A stretch of DNA of 7,449 bases from Candidatus Nanohaloarchaea archaeon (GTDB lineage Archaea; EX4484-52; DAOVKX01): NCBI GenBank assembly GCA_030631505.1, contig DAOVKX010000049.1:1-7449 (forward strand), written 5' to 3'. Position 1 is the first letter of the stretch, and each line of letters opens with the position of its first letter. Made by a program: the position numbers and the translations under genes. Shown here piece after piece: positions 1-6,658 of the stretch. The notes under the pieces were generated by a model. That model searched no databases. It was not told where the DNA came from and was given only the letters and a program-made list of their open reading frames with translations.

Positions 1-141
1 AGTGTATGCTGTTATGTCATCAAATTTAAGAATCTTTTTTCTGAAGGCATCGTCGGCATAAACCATGTCATTGAAAAAGTCGCTTAAATTTCCTAAATAT
101 GTCTGCTCTTCATTATGTTCCAACGAAAGGTCTTTAGGCAT
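1..141 (-). CDS. Unrecognised protein, N-terminal 47 codons only (gene runs off the left edge)
   Basis: An open minus-strand frame starts at an ATG at 141 and has no stop before the window edge, giving 47 residues. The N-terminus begins MPKDLSLEHNEEQ and continues with acidic and aromatic residues (NDMVYADDAF) followed by a basic KK-I-L-K stretch. There is no signal peptide or membrane segment, so a cytosolic protein is likely. I do not recognise the family. The start is supported by a good archaeal TATA box on the same strand centred about 25 nt upstream of the ATG, which implies a leaderless or near-leaderless mRNA; no Shine-Dalgarno sequence is visible. The gene is divergent from infB across a short AT-rich spacer. 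It could be a chance ORF, but an ATG at exactly the promoter-predicted position argues for a real gene. Confidence 0.6.
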   Translation of the reverse strand, partial: MPKDLSLEHNEEQTYLGNLSDFFNDMVYADDAFRKKILKFDDITAYT

Positions 142-161
142 AAAAATACTTTTATCTTAAA

Positions 162-171
162 TTTTATAAAA
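162..171 (-). promoter_or_regulatory. TATA box for the left-edge minus-strand gene
   Basis: TTTTATAAAA, nearly self-complementary, is centred about 25.5 nt upstream of the ATG at 141. In archaea TFB/TBP promoters place the start site about 25 nt downstream of the TATA centre, so the transcript would begin at or next to the ATG (leaderless). Because the motif is symmetric, orientation is taken from the gene. Confidence 0.5.
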
Positions 172-260
172 CAATCAGAAACTCTGTTGAAGTACTTTAT
201 TAAAATTAATAATATTATAGATAGAAAGTCATTTTTCAATAAAACAGGCAAAACAAAATT

Positions 261-270
261 ATTTAAAATA
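261..270 (+). promoter_or_regulatory. Probable TATA box for infB-priS
   Basis: ATTTAAAATA is the best TATA-like box upstream of infB. Its centre predicts initiation around 290-293. That gives a leader of about 22 nt if translation starts at GTG 315, but coincides with an out-of-frame ATG at 293 (see findings). A GGAAG at 281-285 lies upstream of the predicted start site, so it may not be on the mRNA. A second AT-rich patch around 205-220 is a weaker alternative. Confidence 0.4.
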
Positions 271-314
271 TTCTGCCAAAGGAAGTATTAGAATGATAAA
301 CGCGTACTTTTTTG

Positions 315-2093
315 GTGATAAAAATACTAATACGGCAGCCATTAGTTTCAGTTTTGGGTCATGTGGACCATGGGAAAACGACTTTGTTAGACTATATTAG
401 GCAGAGCAAAGTTGCCAGCGGCGAGAGTGGAGGCATAACGCAGCACATAGGCGCTTCTGAAGTTCCTGCAAATGTCATAAAAAAACTTTGCGGGAAAATG
501 ATGGAGAAATTTAAACTTAACTTGAACATACCAGGTCTGCTGTTTATAGACACACCTGGGCACGAGGCGTTTACCCTGCTTAGAAAGCGGGGCGGCGCTC
601 TCGCTGACATTTCTATTTTGATAATTGATGTTACAGAAGGTTTTAAGCCCCAGACTGATGAAGCGCTTACTATCCTGAAACAATGCAAAACACCTTTCAT
701 CATCGCGGCAAGCAAGATAGACAAAATTTCCGGGTGGATAAAGTACAAAGATTCATGCTTTCTGGATTCGTTTTCAAAACAGCGAACAGATGTTCAGGAA
801 GAGCTGGACAAAAAAATATATGAACTGATGGGGCAGTTCTATGAAAAGAAAGTCCCTGCAGACAGGTTCGACAGGATACAGGATTTTACAAAACAGGTTC
901 CGATTATACCTGTCTGCGCCCTTGAAGGTGAAGGTATATCTGAATTATTAACGCTTCTTGCCGGGCTTTCCCAAAAGTATCTTGGAAAGAAACTGGAGAT
1001 TGATGAAAAAGGCAATGGGAAAGGGGTTATTCTGGAAGTAAAGGAAGTAAAAGGCCTGGGGATAACCCTTGATGTCATTCTCTATGATGGGTTAATAAAA
1101 AAGGGCGATGAGCTTGTCATAAGCCATCCTAACGAGCCAATTGTGACAAAAGTCCGGGCTTTGCTGAAAATAAGCCCGTTAAAGGAAATGAGAGTTGAAA
1201 AACAATTCAAAACATCCAGTGAAGTTTCAGCCGCTGCAGGGATAAAAATTTCAGCCCATAGTCTTGAAAACGTCATTGCAGGAGCTCAGTTGATTGCAGT
1301 AAGGGATGAAAAGGGAATAGAAAAAGCAAAGCAGGAACTTCAAAAAGAGATTGAAAGGGTGGAAATTGAGACTGAAAAAAAAGGGGTTGTGATAAAGGCA
1401 GATGCCCTTGGTTCCCTTGAAGCAATGGTTAAAATCCTGAAAGATTTGCAGATTCCGATAAAAAAGGCAAAAATCGGCAGCATAAACAAAAAAGATGTTA
1501 TTGAACTGGAAGGGATTGATGAAAAATTAAGAGTTGTTTTTGCTTTTGGCACCAAGATTCTGCCTGATGCTGAAAAACAGGCAAAGGATTCAAAAGTGAA
1601 AATTCTGCAGAACAGCGTCATTTATAAATTAATTGATGACTACAACGATTATGTCAAAGATATTGAAGAAAGAAAAAAATCCAAAATTCTTGAAAAAGTT
1701 ATGCATCCTGCCAAAATAAAAATACTGCATGGGTTTGTATTCCGGCAGTCAAAACCCGCTATTGTCGGCGTGGAAATACTTGGCGGAGTGTTGTCAACAG
1801 ATATGCGGCTGATGAAAAATGACGGCAAAACAGTAGGTGATATTGTAGCGGTACAGGAGCATGGGGAAACTGCAAAATCCGCAAAAATAGGCCAAAGAGT
1901 CGCAATCAGCATCGACGGCGCTGTAGTGGGAAGAAACATAAGGGAAGATGATGTTCTGTTTACTGTAATCAGCGGGAGAGATTACAAATTCCTGATTAAA
2001 AACAGGGAACTGGTTTCTGATAATGAGTTAAACGTTCTGGAAGAAATAAAAGAGATAATGACAAAGAAGAATCCAAGATGGGAATTTGGATAA
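315..2093 (+). CDS. infB: Archaeal translation initiation factor aIF5B (IF2/eIF5B family GTPase)
   Basis: Ribosome-dependent GTPase that promotes subunit joining and initiator-tRNA placement in archaea. Numbered from GTG 315 (592 residues, normal for aIF5B and without the long eukaryotic N-terminal extension), the G domain shows G1 GHVDHGKT (15-22), switch I GGITQHIG (39-46), G3 DTPGH (79-83), G4 SKID (133-136) and a G5-like CAL in PVCALEGEGI (about 200-208). The beta-barrel domain II follows at about 220-340, domain III (VVIKADALGSLEAM) from about 355, the linking helix, and domain IV with the QEHGETAKSAKIGQRVAISI region at about 515-535. No intein is present. The start is uncertain: TTG 312 and GTG 315 are the only in-frame options before the G domain and neither has an adjacent Shine-Dalgarno. 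G4 has Ser in place of the usual Asn, and G5 deviates from SAK. The primase gene follows 30 nt downstream, probably in the same transcript. Confidence 0.96.
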   Translation: MIKILIRQPLVSVLGHVDHGKTTLLDYIRQSKVASGESGGITQHIGASEVPANVIKKLCGKMMEKFKLNLNIPGLLFIDTPGHEAFTLLRKRGGALADISILIIDVTEGFKPQTDEALTILKQCKTPFIIAASKIDKISGWIKYKDSCFLDSFSKQRTDVQEELDKKIYELMGQFYEKKVPADRFDRIQDFTKQVPIIPVCALEGEGISELLTLLAGLSQKYLGKKLEIDEKGNGKGVILEVKEVKGLGITLDVILYDGLIKKGDELVISHPNEPIVTKVRALLKISPLKEMRVEKQFKTSSEVSAAAGIKISAHSLENVIAGAQLIAVRDEKGIEKAKQELQKEIERVEIETEKKGVVIKADALGSLEAMVKILKDLQIPIKKAKIGSINKKDVIELEGIDEKLRVVFAFGTKILPDAEKQAKDSKVKILQNSVIYKLIDDYNDYVKDIEERKKSKILEKVMHPAKIKILHGFVFRQSKPAIVGVEILGGVLSTDMRLMKNDGKTVGDIVAVQEHGETAKSAKIGQRVAISIDGAVVGRNIREDDVLFTVISGRDYKFLIKNRELVSDNELNVLEEIKEIMTKKNPRWEFG

Positions 2094-2123
2094 AAAACAG
2101 GCAGGTTTCCAAAAATCCAGCTC

Positions 2124-3386
2124 ATGAATATAAAAATTCCGCTACAATACATAATTATGGAACTTAAGCCATATCAGATTAAGCAGTATTACCTGCAGGA
2201 AGGTGTTCTGGACCAGCTTTTCTCTCTCTGCCGGAACAAAGAAATTGTTCCTGTCTTTGCAGGTGGGCAATTTGGGAAAAGGCCCTGCACAATCCCTTTC
2301 AGGGGAGACCTTGAACAGTTGATCAAGCAGGGCGCCACTTCGTTTCACGGCTCTGTTGAGTTATGGAGGAACCCGCTTTTACTGAGCAGCAATATGAAAC
2401 AGGACGAACTGAACAAACTGAGAACTTCATGGGACTTGGTTTTTGACATAGACTGCAATGAAAGCCTGGATTTTGCCAGAGATACTGTGCTCATTCTTGC
2501 CGGAGCTCTGAAAAAGCACGGCGTAAAAAACATATCAGTAAAATTTTCAGGAAGTAGGGGTTTCCATATAGGAATTTCTCATAAATCATTCCCGGAAGAA
2601 ATTGATTACAAAAAAACATCAGTGTTGTTCCCCACCCTCGCGCAGAACATTGTAATATACTTAAAGGATTTCATGCGCGATGAACTTGCCGAAAAGCTGA
2701 ACCTTGACGACCCGTATAAAGCAGTTGAAGTTGAGCAGAACTGGGGCTCAAGGCACTTATTCCGGCTGCCGTACAGTTTTAATGAAAAAACCTGGCTGGT
2801 CAGCATGCCATTGGAAATAAAAAACGTCCGTTCATTCAGGAGAGAAAACGCAAAACCTGAAAACGTCAAATCAACACTTGGATTCATGGATACATGGGGA
2901 AAAAATGAAATGCAGGACTTGATAATGGAAGCAATGGACTGGCAGACCCGTCAGGAACTTGCAGAGCCCGAACAGAAAACAAAAAAAACATACACCGGAC
3001 CAACAGGAAAAATTCCCGAAGAATTTTTTCCGCCCTGCATAAAACTAATCCTGCAGGGTTTAAAGGATGGAAGAAAAAGGTCAATTTTCATTTTAATTAA
3101 TTTCCTGCGCTCGGCCGGATGGAACTGGAAAGAGACAGAAGAGGTTTTAAGGGAATGGAACAAAAAGAACAAGGAAGCAATAAGGGAAGTTTATATCACA
3201 ACTCAGGTGAATTATGCAAAACACAGGGGCAATGAAGTGTTCCCGCCGCCCAACTGCGACAACAAGGATTATTATGAAGACATAGGCATCTGCAAGCCGG
3301 ATAACTTATGCAGTAAAATTAAGAATCCTATATCCTATACTCTCAGAAAGACAGGCGGCAAAAAGAAAAGAAAAAAATCGAGATGA
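2124..3386 (+). CDS. priS: Fused DNA primase: PriS catalytic domain plus PriL-type Fe-S domain
   Basis: Archaeo-eukaryotic primase that makes RNA/DNA primers for replication. Residues about 12-270 are the PriS core: FGKRPCTIPF (50-59), catalytic acids D108 and D110 (VFDID), the SGSRGFH motif with S142 and H148, and RHLFRLPYSFNEKT (210-223), matching the family's RLIRxPxSxHxKT block. Residues about 300-410 match the PriL C-terminal 4Fe-4S domain: FPPC (C305), a helical stretch, QVNYAKHRGN, PPPNC (C378), GIC (C390), LC (C396) and NPISY. The usual separate PriL is thus reduced to its Fe-S domain on the same chain, as in Nanoarchaeum-type monomeric primases. A Lys/Arg-rich tail (411-420) ends the protein. 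The third metal-binding acid is not in its usual place; E202 or E204 are candidates. ATG 2157 (MELKPYQIKQYY) is a plausible, perhaps better, start than ATG 2124; neither has a clear ribosome-binding site. Confidence 0.93.
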   Translation: MNIKIPLQYIIMELKPYQIKQYYLQEGVLDQLFSLCRNKEIVPVFAGGQFGKRPCTIPFRGDLEQLIKQGATSFHGSVELWRNPLLLSSNMKQDELNKLRTSWDLVFDIDCNESLDFARDTVLILAGALKKHGVKNISVKFSGSRGFHIGISHKSFPEEIDYKKTSVLFPTLAQNIVIYLKDFMRDELAEKLNLDDPYKAVEVEQNWGSRHLFRLPYSFNEKTWLVSMPLEIKNVRSFRRENAKPENVKSTLGFMDTWGKNEMQDLIMEAMDWQTRQELAEPEQKTKKTYTGPTGKIPEEFFPPCIKLILQGLKDGRKRSIFILINFLRSAGWNWKETEEVLREWNKKNKEAIREVYITTQVNYAKHRGNEVFPPPNCDNKDYYEDIGICKPDNLCSKIKNPISYTLRKTGGKKKRKKSR

Positions 3387-3399
3387 TTCACTCTGCGAT

Positions 3400-3651
3400 A
3401 TGTTAATAATATCAGGATTTAGAGACGTCTTTCAAACGCAATGAGAAAAATTGCGTGAACGAGTGCAACGGAGTGAACCCCTGAATCCTTGTTATAATCT
3501 CCCAAAAGGATGGGAAATAGTCTGCAAGACAGTTTTTGACGAAGTCAAAAAATTCCGAAGAGTAAAATTTGAGTTCCCCTTAATATCGAGTGAAAACGAG
3601 CCTAACTGTCCAAAGGGTAGGGGTTCCGCTGTGATGTCTCGGTTATTTTAG
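3400..3651 (+). repeat. Intergenic structured repeat R1 (homologue of R2)
   Basis: This copy aligns by eye with 6448-6650. Shared blocks include TTTAGAGACGTCTTT vs TTTAAAGAAGTTTTT, AATCCTTGTTATAATCTCC vs AATTCCTGTTATATTCTCC, and TTCCGAAG followed by AAATTT and GAGTT. It contains hairpins ACGCAAT/ATTGCGT (3436-3456, 7-nt loop), TCCCA/TGGGA (3500-3515), GTCT-GCA-AGAC (3520-3530) and the perfect TTTTTGAC-GAA-GTCAAAAA (3533-3551). GAACCCCT (3475-3482) is the inverse complement of AGGGGTTC (3619-3626) and could close a 152-nt structure. A 16-nt block (3563-3578) recurs exactly, inverted, at 7403-7418. The boundaries are approximate. The function is unknown: a structured RNA, a REP-like DNA repeat, or a decayed small gene are all possible. 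Confidence 0.6.
3400..3651 (+). pseudogene. Possible broken small ORF inside R1 (in-frame TGA at 3442-3444)
   Basis: From ATG 3400 the frame reads M, five residues, FRDVF, three residues, then a TGA stop. After the stop the same frame stays open to TAG 3649-3651 and includes LRERVQRSEPLNPCYNL and later VKFEFPLISSE. The intact ORF in R2 has M, five residues, FKEVF, then SEPLNSCYIL, so start spacing and frame match. The TGA lies opposite a GGA in R2. The section downstream of the stop can be opened from TTG 3451 (66 residues), but that start sits in a hairpin stem and has no ribosome-binding site. I treat this as a decayed copy, or as a coincidental frame in a structured repeat. Confidence 0.25.
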
Positions 3652-3730
3652 TTTTGTGTTTAGTTGTGTGTTTGATTGAGGGTTCATGGAGTTTTAAAAT
3701 TTGTATTTAGTCCCTTTTACTATTTTATTT
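3641..3730 (+). terminator. T-rich tract, possible plus-strand terminator region
   Basis: The stretch between R1 and the end of the convergent secreted-protein gene is strongly T/G-rich on the plus strand, with runs such as TTATTTTAGTTTTGTGTTTAG and CCCTTTTACTATTTTATTTT. Archaeal termination relies mainly on U-rich stretches without an obligatory hairpin, so this is a plausible end for the infB-priS-R1 transcript. No equivalent T-rich tract is seen on the minus strand just after the convergent gene. Confidence 0.3.
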
Positions 3731-6318
3731 TAATTTACTAGATATTTCTTCTCCCACCAGTCAGGTGTGCCATAACCCAGTGATCCCACATTGTCTGCGT
3801 CGTTGATTAATTGATCGTCGTCGTCATTGATTCCGTCATTGTCGTTATCTGAATCAATGATATCTATCAATATATCTTCGTCTGTATTTTCTAATAGAGT
3901 TTTTTCTTCTCCTTCAAGTACTACTTTACCGTCTATCTGACAGTAAGTTGCCCAACTTTTCTGGTTTGTCCATACATTCATTGTTCCTGCTGAGCAACCC
4001 CATCGGTATTCGCCGTTGTTGGAACCAGGTTTGCAGTAAAGTATTTGTTCACAGCTACAACCGAAGGTATCGACGAGGGTATATTCTGAGTCTGTTATGA
4101 CAGGGGATGCGGCACTACCAGTATTCGTTTTCCATACATTTAATCCGCCGTGTTCGCTTGTGCCAAGGACAGCGTGGCTATTTGGATTTAGTCTGTTTGT
4201 TGGAACACTTTCAGGTATTATTGTGTTGAGGCATTTGTCTGAGGTACAATCATTTATCCCATCACAATCAGCATCTGTTTCCTGCCCACAAATTGTTTCA
4301 TCAATGTTGCCATTGCAATTATTGTCTCTATTATCACATAATTCCGGTGCTCCCGGATATGTTAAGTCATACGTGTCATCACAATCGTTGTCACATTCTA
4401 TGTCGTAGCCGTCTCCATCAGTGTCGGTGATAATGGTGCTATATTCTGTACAGTTTGCATCCGTACACAAACAGGATTCACAATAGTTAGGCCTGTCTTG
4501 ATAGTCTCTGTAAGTGCCATCATAGCAACCATCAAAATTATCGCACTCGGTTGCAATGCAGTTAGCATCTGACTCGCATTCAGCATTACACTGGTATATG
4601 CTGCATTTGTGTTCATATATGTAGTTGCCCGTGCCGCACACACCTATACCCATGCATTGGCTTGAGAATGCAGCCGCATAATCCCATGTGAATGGATTGT
4701 TGTCAGAATCATTGCTGCATGTAGCTATTTCCGGAAGGCTGTATGAGATACAATCGCTGGTTTGTGTGTTGTCGTAAGTTGCGTTGCCATCAGCATCGCA
4801 TAGAGCACATATTCCTGCATCGGTGTTGTAGGTAGAGCATGCGCTCCATTCGCCTGCCGTGCATGTGCTTTGTCCTGCGCACGCACCCTCCCCACATGGT
4901 CGGGTTATGTTCTCGTCGATGTTTCCATCGCCATTGTTGTCCTTGCCGTCGCATATCTCAAGGGCGTTGGGATGGCAGGCAGGATCGCCATCATTAAAGT
5001 CTGTTCCTCCGCACGAAACATCACTATAGCCATCCCCATCCAAATCTTCACAAGGGAATTCTGGCCATTCAAATTTGGTTATCGTTATTTCTCCAGGGAT
5101 GCCCTCAAATGGCTGATTGCAATCTGTAGTCGTTGCCCATGTAACATACGCATAACCATCATGATATTCAACCCACGGATACTGTTGGCTCCGATCGATA
5201 ATATTATTGATTAGAAACTCATCACTTAAAGGGTTTCCGTTTTTATCAAAATATCTTCCGAAGATTCCATCGCCAGAACCGTCTGGCGCACTATAAACAA
5301 CCAAAAGATTACCAAAATCATCCATTGTTCCCCTGACTCTGTCATATTCATGGCAAGTAGCGCCTGCACCGTTCAAGTATTGATTAACAACAATTGGTTC
5401 TGTTTTTACAGAACCGTCTGAATTGAAAAACTGAACCATAATCTTTGTATCACTAGCATCATCATATGCTGTCCAGAGAACAGCATAATCTCCATTTTTT
5501 GAGACAGCAAGAGTTGGATTTGCATTGACACCGTAATTACTTGGAGATATGTAATCATTTGTTACAGGAGTTCCATCATCTAAAAATATTCTTGTAGCTA
5601 CATCTAAAACGTTGCCACTTTCTAACGTTCCCCATGCACCAATGAATCTTTCTCTTTGATTCTCAATTTCTGGCCAACGCTGATCATAAGATATTACACT
5701 ATGCAGATAAATCTCATCTGAAATTGGATTACCTTCTGTATCAAATCTTTTTGCTTTACAATCCCCAATAGACAGCATTCCTGCTAGCCAGAAACTGCCG
5801 TCTGCGTCAACACTTAAGCCAGTCAGCCCATACCAATTGCCAACAACTTTGTTGTCATATCTAACAGTATGATCGCTATTGTAGATATCAATATAATTTG
5901 GATATGAACTATGGCACTGATGAGAAATAACATACGAGCCGTCATCTGCAAAACCAATTTTTTGGTGACCTCCGCATGGAATGTCTGGTGAAACTTGATA
6001 TTCATCTGATAATGGATTTAAATCCAAATCAAATCTTCGCGCATCTATCCTCCTACTTAAGGAAGAACTTGTGCTTTGGTCGCCCCATAAAACAATTATT
6101 TCATCTGTAGGGCTAATATCAAAAGTTGTGTAGAATAAATCCCCTGTTGTATAAACATCTACTTTCACTTCATTGTAGCACTCATTTGGACAGTTTCCTC
6201 CGCAATCAATACCTTCTTCGTCTCCATTTTGGATACCATCTGAGCATGTGTCTGCAAAAGCTAAGGGAGATGCAACGATAATAAACAAAACTACTGCGAA
6301 GATTATTATTTTTTTCAT
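3730..6318 (-). CDS. Large secreted Cys-rich protein with propeller-like repeats, MopE-like motifs and calcium loops
   Basis: Numbered from ATG 6318 (862 residues). Residues 1-22 are a signal peptide (MKKII, hydrophobic core, AFA then D23). C25-C47 form a CSDGIQNGDEEGIDCGGNC-type motif common in extracellular proteins. About 49-417 holds roughly five repeats of the type RFD-x-x-GNPLSDE followed 20-40 residues later by DG-x-YxVxW, likely beta-propeller blades. At 425-475 and 632-677 are MopE-like metal-binding motifs (DxDGDGYxD, then CDG/CDN-x-DNN-x-G-NIDE); the first has Gly where the second has Cys in DNNC. A Cys-rich section (about 475-620) lies between them. Thrombospondin-3-like loops follow (TDADCDGINDC at about 681, DSDNDNDGINDDDD at about 822), and the end is GTPDWWEKKY. 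No C-terminal membrane anchor is visible, so it is probably secreted or held by other surface layers. GTG 6327 is an alternative start. Its role may be adhesion or surface binding; this is not established. Confidence 0.85.
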   Translation of the reverse strand: MKKIIIFAVVLFIIVASPLAFADTCSDGIQNGDEEGIDCGGNCPNECYNEVKVDVYTTGDLFYTTFDISPTDEIIVLWGDQSTSSSLSRRIDARRFDLDLNPLSDEYQVSPDIPCGGHQKIGFADDGSYVISHQCHSSYPNYIDIYNSDHTVRYDNKVVGNWYGLTGLSVDADGSFWLAGMLSIGDCKAKRFDTEGNPISDEIYLHSVISYDQRWPEIENQRERFIGAWGTLESGNVLDVATRIFLDDGTPVTNDYISPSNYGVNANPTLAVSKNGDYAVLWTAYDDASDTKIMVQFFNSDGSVKTEPIVVNQYLNGAGATCHEYDRVRGTMDDFGNLLVVYSAPDGSGDGIFGRYFDKNGNPLSDEFLINNIIDRSQQYPWVEYHDGYAYVTWATTTDCNQPFEGIPGEITITKFEWPEFPCEDLDGDGYSDVSCGGTDFNDGDPACHPNALEICDGKDNNGDGNIDENITRPCGEGACAGQSTCTAGEWSACSTYNTDAGICALCDADGNATYDNTQTSDCISYSLPEIATCSNDSDNNPFTWDYAAAFSSQCMGIGVCGTGNYIYEHKCSIYQCNAECESDANCIATECDNFDGCYDGTYRDYQDRPNYCESCLCTDANCTEYSTIITDTDGDGYDIECDNDCDDTYDLTYPGAPELCDNRDNNCNGNIDETICGQETDADCDGINDCTSDKCLNTIIPESVPTNRLNPNSHAVLGTSEHGGLNVWKTNTGSAASPVITDSEYTLVDTFGCSCEQILYCKPGSNNGEYRWGCSAGTMNVWTNQKSWATYCQIDGKVVLEGEEKTLLENTDEDILIDIIDSDNDNDGINDDDDQLINDADNVGSLGYGTPDWWEKKYLVN

Positions 6319-6348
6319 AGAGCCCACTCTTCCAAAATATGTTTTATG

Positions 6349-6377
6349 ATTTATATTTATGTCTGTTAATATATAAA
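6349..6377 (-). promoter_or_regulatory. Two candidate TATA boxes for the secreted-protein gene
   Basis: On the minus strand, TTTATATATT (6368-6377) is the closer match to the archaeal box and predicts a start near 6346, a leader of about 28 nt before ATG 6318, and room for the SD-like GGAAGAG at 6327-6333, 8 nt before that ATG. ATAAATATAAAT (6349-6360) instead predicts initiation near 6327-6329, where a GTG could act as a leaderless start. The upstream box reads ATATATAAA on the plus strand and might also serve R2. Confidence 0.4.
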
Positions 6378-6447
6378 GAATGGGGATTTTTTCCAGTTTG
6401 AGCGATTGACAGAGAGGAAATAGGGGAATACATAAGCATTCTATGTG

Positions 6448-6567
6448 ATGAATCTAACACCACACTTTAAAGAAGTTTTTTCCGCAGGAAAAAATTTGGA
6501 CGAAGAAACCTGCAAGGTTTCGGAACCGTTAAATTCCTGTTATATTCTCCGAAGGACTAAAATTTAG
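6448..6567 (+). CDS. Candidate 39-residue small protein within R2 (doubtful)
   Basis: ATG 6448 to TAG 6565-6567. The product would begin MNLTPHFKEVF, carry an acidic centre (NLDEETCKV), then SEPLNSCYIL, and end in a basic RRTKI. Support is comparative: R1 carries the same frame with start-to-FKEVF spacing preserved (five residues), conservative changes (K/R, E/D) and synonymous differences in SEPLN, including Ser TCG against AGT. Against it, there is no clear ribosome-binding site, the only promoter candidate is a shared TATA around 6370, and the same bases form hairpins. The function is unknown. It may equally be a chance frame in a structured repeat, and no homologous protein is recognised. 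Confidence 0.25.
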   Translation: MNLTPHFKEVFSAGKNLDEETCKVSEPLNSCYILRRTKI

Positions 6568-6624
6568 TGCCAACGTTCCGAAGGAAAATTTTAGAGTTTT
6601 TAGATTTGAGAAATATTATAAATC

Positions 6625-6637
6625 TCTGCGAAGCAGA
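6625..6637 (+). other. GCGAAGC mini-hairpin
   Basis: TCTGC-GAA-GCAGA is a perfect 5-bp stem with a GAA triloop. Its core GCGAAGC is identical to the DNA heptamer known for exceptional hairpin stability through a sheared G-A pair. It lies 22 nt beyond the methyltransferase stop codon, within the longer spacer of the left inverted-repeat arm; the right arm lacks it. Confidence 0.6.
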
Positions 6638-6658
6638 CTATATTTAAGAAAAAGCCCC

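Noticed and set aside
392..748. Minus-strand ORF of 118 residues within infB
   Set aside because: It is antisense to the highly conserved G domain of aIF5B and shows no family features.
315..2093. Intein in aIF5B
   Set aside because: The G domain and later domains are continuous, and the length is normal for an intein-free archaeal protein.
3442..3444. TGA in R1 as a recoded codon (selenocysteine or alternative code)
   Set aside because: The other genes read normally, infB and the secreted-protein gene end with TAA and the primase gene ends with TGA, and nothing like a selenocysteine insertion element was recognised.
3423..3626. CRISPR array
   Set aside because: The repeats here are imperfect, differently spaced and hairpin-based; no regular repeat-spacer pattern exists.
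3451..3651. A 66-residue protein from TTG 3451 as a stand-alone gene
   Set aside because: The start codon is in a hairpin stem and lacks a ribosome-binding site, and comparison with R2 places the original start at ATG 3400, before an in-frame TGA. It is better seen as part of a broken copy or structured repeat.
4097..4408. Plus-strand ORF of 103 residues opposite the secreted-protein gene
   Set aside because: It is antisense to a section with clear Cys and MopE-like motifs, has no recognisable domain, and is a typical shadow frame.
4870..5214. Plus-strand ORF of 114 residues with hydrophobic stretches
   Set aside because: It lies opposite the conserved MopE-like and propeller parts of the secreted protein; the hydrophobicity is a by-product of the reverse complement of Asp/Gly-rich codons.
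6625..6637. UUCG tetraloop terminator hairpin on the methyltransferase transcript
   Set aside because: The minus strand reads TCTGC-TTC-GCAGA; the loop is a UUC triloop closed by C-G, not a C(UUCG)G tetraloop, and no U tract follows it directly. The T5 run just after the stop codon is the likelier terminator signal.
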